A stretch of DNA of 6,759 bases. It comes from Clostridia bacterium (GTDB lineage: Bacteria > Bacillota_A > Clostridia > Oscillospirales > CAG-272). Below, piece after piece: positions 5,844-6,759 of this stretch. The position numbers and the translations under genes are program-made. The stretch spans positions 1 to 6,759 of the forward strand of contig JAFTSR010000252.1 of NCBI GenBank assembly GCA_017467225.1. The letters run 5' to 3'. The notes below the pieces were generated by a model, which worked only from the letters and a program-made list of their open reading frames with translations, was not told the DNA's origin and ran no database searches. Within the stretch, counting starts at the first letter, position 1. Every line of letters begins with the position of its first letter.

Positions 5844-6473
5844 ATGAAGAAAAAAACAAACGTCCCCTGCGACCTGCGGGAAATAGAGGGAACGAAAATT
5901 CGGCGGCAGTATTTTACCTGGGTCATTTATACTGCGGTGATTCTTGAAGTGCTAGTCGTAGCTCTGCTCTCGCTGTATTGGTTGAGTGGGGAAATTCCGG
6001 ATTCTGTCTGGCCTGGTGTGCTGCTCAACACAACCATACCTCTGCTCATATTTTTCTCGCCGGGGATCGTCCTCGCCATTTTGAATCGTTCTCACTTCGG
6101 AGAAATCATATGCGTGCTTGCCGAACAGGGGATTTATCATCAAGGCGGATTCGTCCCTTGGGAAAATATTGATGAAATCTTCTACGAAATGGATTGTCCA
6201 GACAAACATTCTCTTCAATATGAATATCAAAAAAAGCGACACGGCAATCGTATTCCCGACCGAGAGCTCTATACTGCCTCACACACGTTTTTGAAGTTAA
6301 AAAAAGGCTCCCGTGTTGTATTGCTTCACACACCGCGCCACTTGCTACGAGAGATCAAAAAGCAGCGCCCCGAACTCACCGTGCGAACAAATACCGGCAT
6401 GATACTCACCGTACTGGTGATCGTTTTCATTGTACTACTGTCCATATTAATTCCCATTTGGATGAACTTGTGA
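5844..6473 (+). CDS. Small membrane protein with PH-like middle region, function unknown
   Basis: Complete 209-aa protein with AAGGA at 5831-5835, eight nt before the ATG. It begins 17 nt after the glycosidase stop with no terminator between, so it is probably co-transcribed. By eye there are three hydrophobic helices: about 24-46, 57-80 and 185-207. The hydrophilic stretch between the second and third (about 86-178) contains short strand-like segments: ICVLAEQGIYHQGGFVPWENI (89-109), split by a turn, then HTFLKLKKGSRVVLL (147-161), then a helix around PRHLLREIKK. The pattern of strand, GIY, W-E-x-I and a late helix resembles bacterial PH-like (YcxB/bPH2-type) domains next to membrane helices. 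That match is a recollection of the pattern, not a search result. The gene is clearly AT-richer than its neighbours and uses different codons, which suggests a separate origin. No function is assigned. Confidence 0.82.
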   Translation: MKKKTNVPCDLREIEGTKIRRQYFTWVIYTAVILEVLVVALLSLYWLSGEIPDSVWPGVLLNTTIPLLIFFSPGIVLAILNRSHFGEIICVLAEQGIYHQGGFVPWENIDEIFYEMDCPDKHSLQYEYQKKRHGNRIPDRELYTASHTFLKLKKGSRVVLLHTPRHLLREIKKQRPELTVRTNTGMILTVLVIVFIVLLSILIPIWMNL

Positions 6474-6494
6474 CCACAAAATAAAGGAGTTACT

Positions 6495-6759
6495 ATGCCT
6501 TCTGACACAACGATACACACCCCACGCTTGACGCTGGGACCTCTGCGCGAGGGCGACAAGGCGGCGATGGTGGCGCTGTTTCGCCACGAGGCGGTCAAGG
6601 CGACCTACATGGTACCCGACCCGTTGGACGATGCTACGGCGCAGCGGCTGTTCGCGCGCATGATGGCGCTCTCGCACGACGACACGCGCTACGTGTTCGG
6701 CATTTTCCTTGACGGCGCACTGATCGGCGTGCTCAACGACACCGAGATCGACGGCAAAA
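6495..6759 (+). CDS. GNAT-family N-acetyltransferase, N-terminal part (cut by window end)
   Basis: An open frame of 88 codons runs off the window from the ATG at 6495. AAAGGAG at 6483-6489 lies five nt before it. It begins 21 nt after the membrane-protein stop. The N-terminus reads TPRLTLGPLREGDKAAMVALF (residues 9-29, interrupted here only for length), the classic opening strand and helix of RimJ/RimL-type (Acetyltransf_3) enzymes. Strands FGIFLDG and LIGVLND follow at about 70-84. The acetyl-CoA-binding loop (R/QxxGxG/A) would lie beyond the window edge, so catalytic competence and substrate cannot be judged. These enzymes acetylate protein N-termini, amino acids or small amines. Codon use is GC-rich, like the rest of the window and unlike the gene just before it. 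Confidence 0.87.
   Translation, partial: MPSDTTIHTPRLTLGPLREGDKAAMVALFRHEAVKATYMVPDPLDDATAQRLFARMMALSHDDTRYVFGIFLDGALIGVLNDTEIDGK

Noticed and set aside
3805..5859. Very long open frame (684 codons) on the - strand opposite the glycosidase
   Set aside because: It is a shadow of GC-rich codon structure on the other strand. It has no Shine-Dalgarno site I can see, shows no domain pattern, and the + strand gene has unmistakable GH2 motifs.

Overview
The window looks like chromosomal DNA of a fairly GC-rich gut Clostridia member (Bacillota, probably Oscillospiraceae/Ruminococcaceae-like). The evidence is near-perfect AAAGGAG or GGAGG ribosome-binding sites, sigma-A promoters with 17-bp spacers, GC-rich genes with AT-rich promoter gaps, and a Crp/Fnr-type regulator of a form common in Clostridia. 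This placement is inference. I see no RNA genes, insertion sequences, CRISPR arrays or attachment sites. No gene-free stretch exceeds about 160 bases.

Layout. (1) 26-691 (+): complete Crp/Fnr-family regulator. (2) 692-805: gap holding an 18-bp imperfect palindrome directly abutting the -35 of a near-consensus extended -10 promoter. (3) 806-2074 (+): 12-TM MFS transporter, possibly related to the fucose-permease (FHS) branch. (4) 2088-2117: strong 12-bp-stem terminator, apparently shared by the convergent transporter and peptidase genes. (5) 2154-3407 (-): Xaa-Pro aminopeptidase (AMP_N plus M24) with all metal ligands present. (6) 3408-3567: divergent promoter region, with two extended -10 promoters whose -35 boxes are 19 bp apart. 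(7) 3568-5826 (+): intracellular GH2 beta-mannosidase-like enzyme. (8) 5844-6473 (+): AT-richer gene for a small membrane protein with a PH-like middle region. (9) 6495 to window end (+): start of a GNAT acetyltransferase, cut off by the window edge. The last three are spaced by 17 and 21 nt with no terminator between them, so they are probably one operon.

How they may work together. The core is a sugar and peptide salvage neighbourhood: a transporter, an intracellular exo-glycosidase and a proline-specific aminopeptidase beside a global-type regulator. A link between them is not proven. The most interesting non-coding signal is that all three recognisable promoters (transporter, peptidase, glycosidase) carry a TTTCCAAA core (TTTGGAAA read the other way) centred 9.5-10.5 bp upstream of the -35. 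In front of the transporter this core is the centre of an 18-bp palindrome. One simple hypothesis is that the Crp/Fnr protein, or another dimeric regulator, binds there and coordinates the cluster. I found no clearly new biological system; most of the window is ordinary metabolic sequence.
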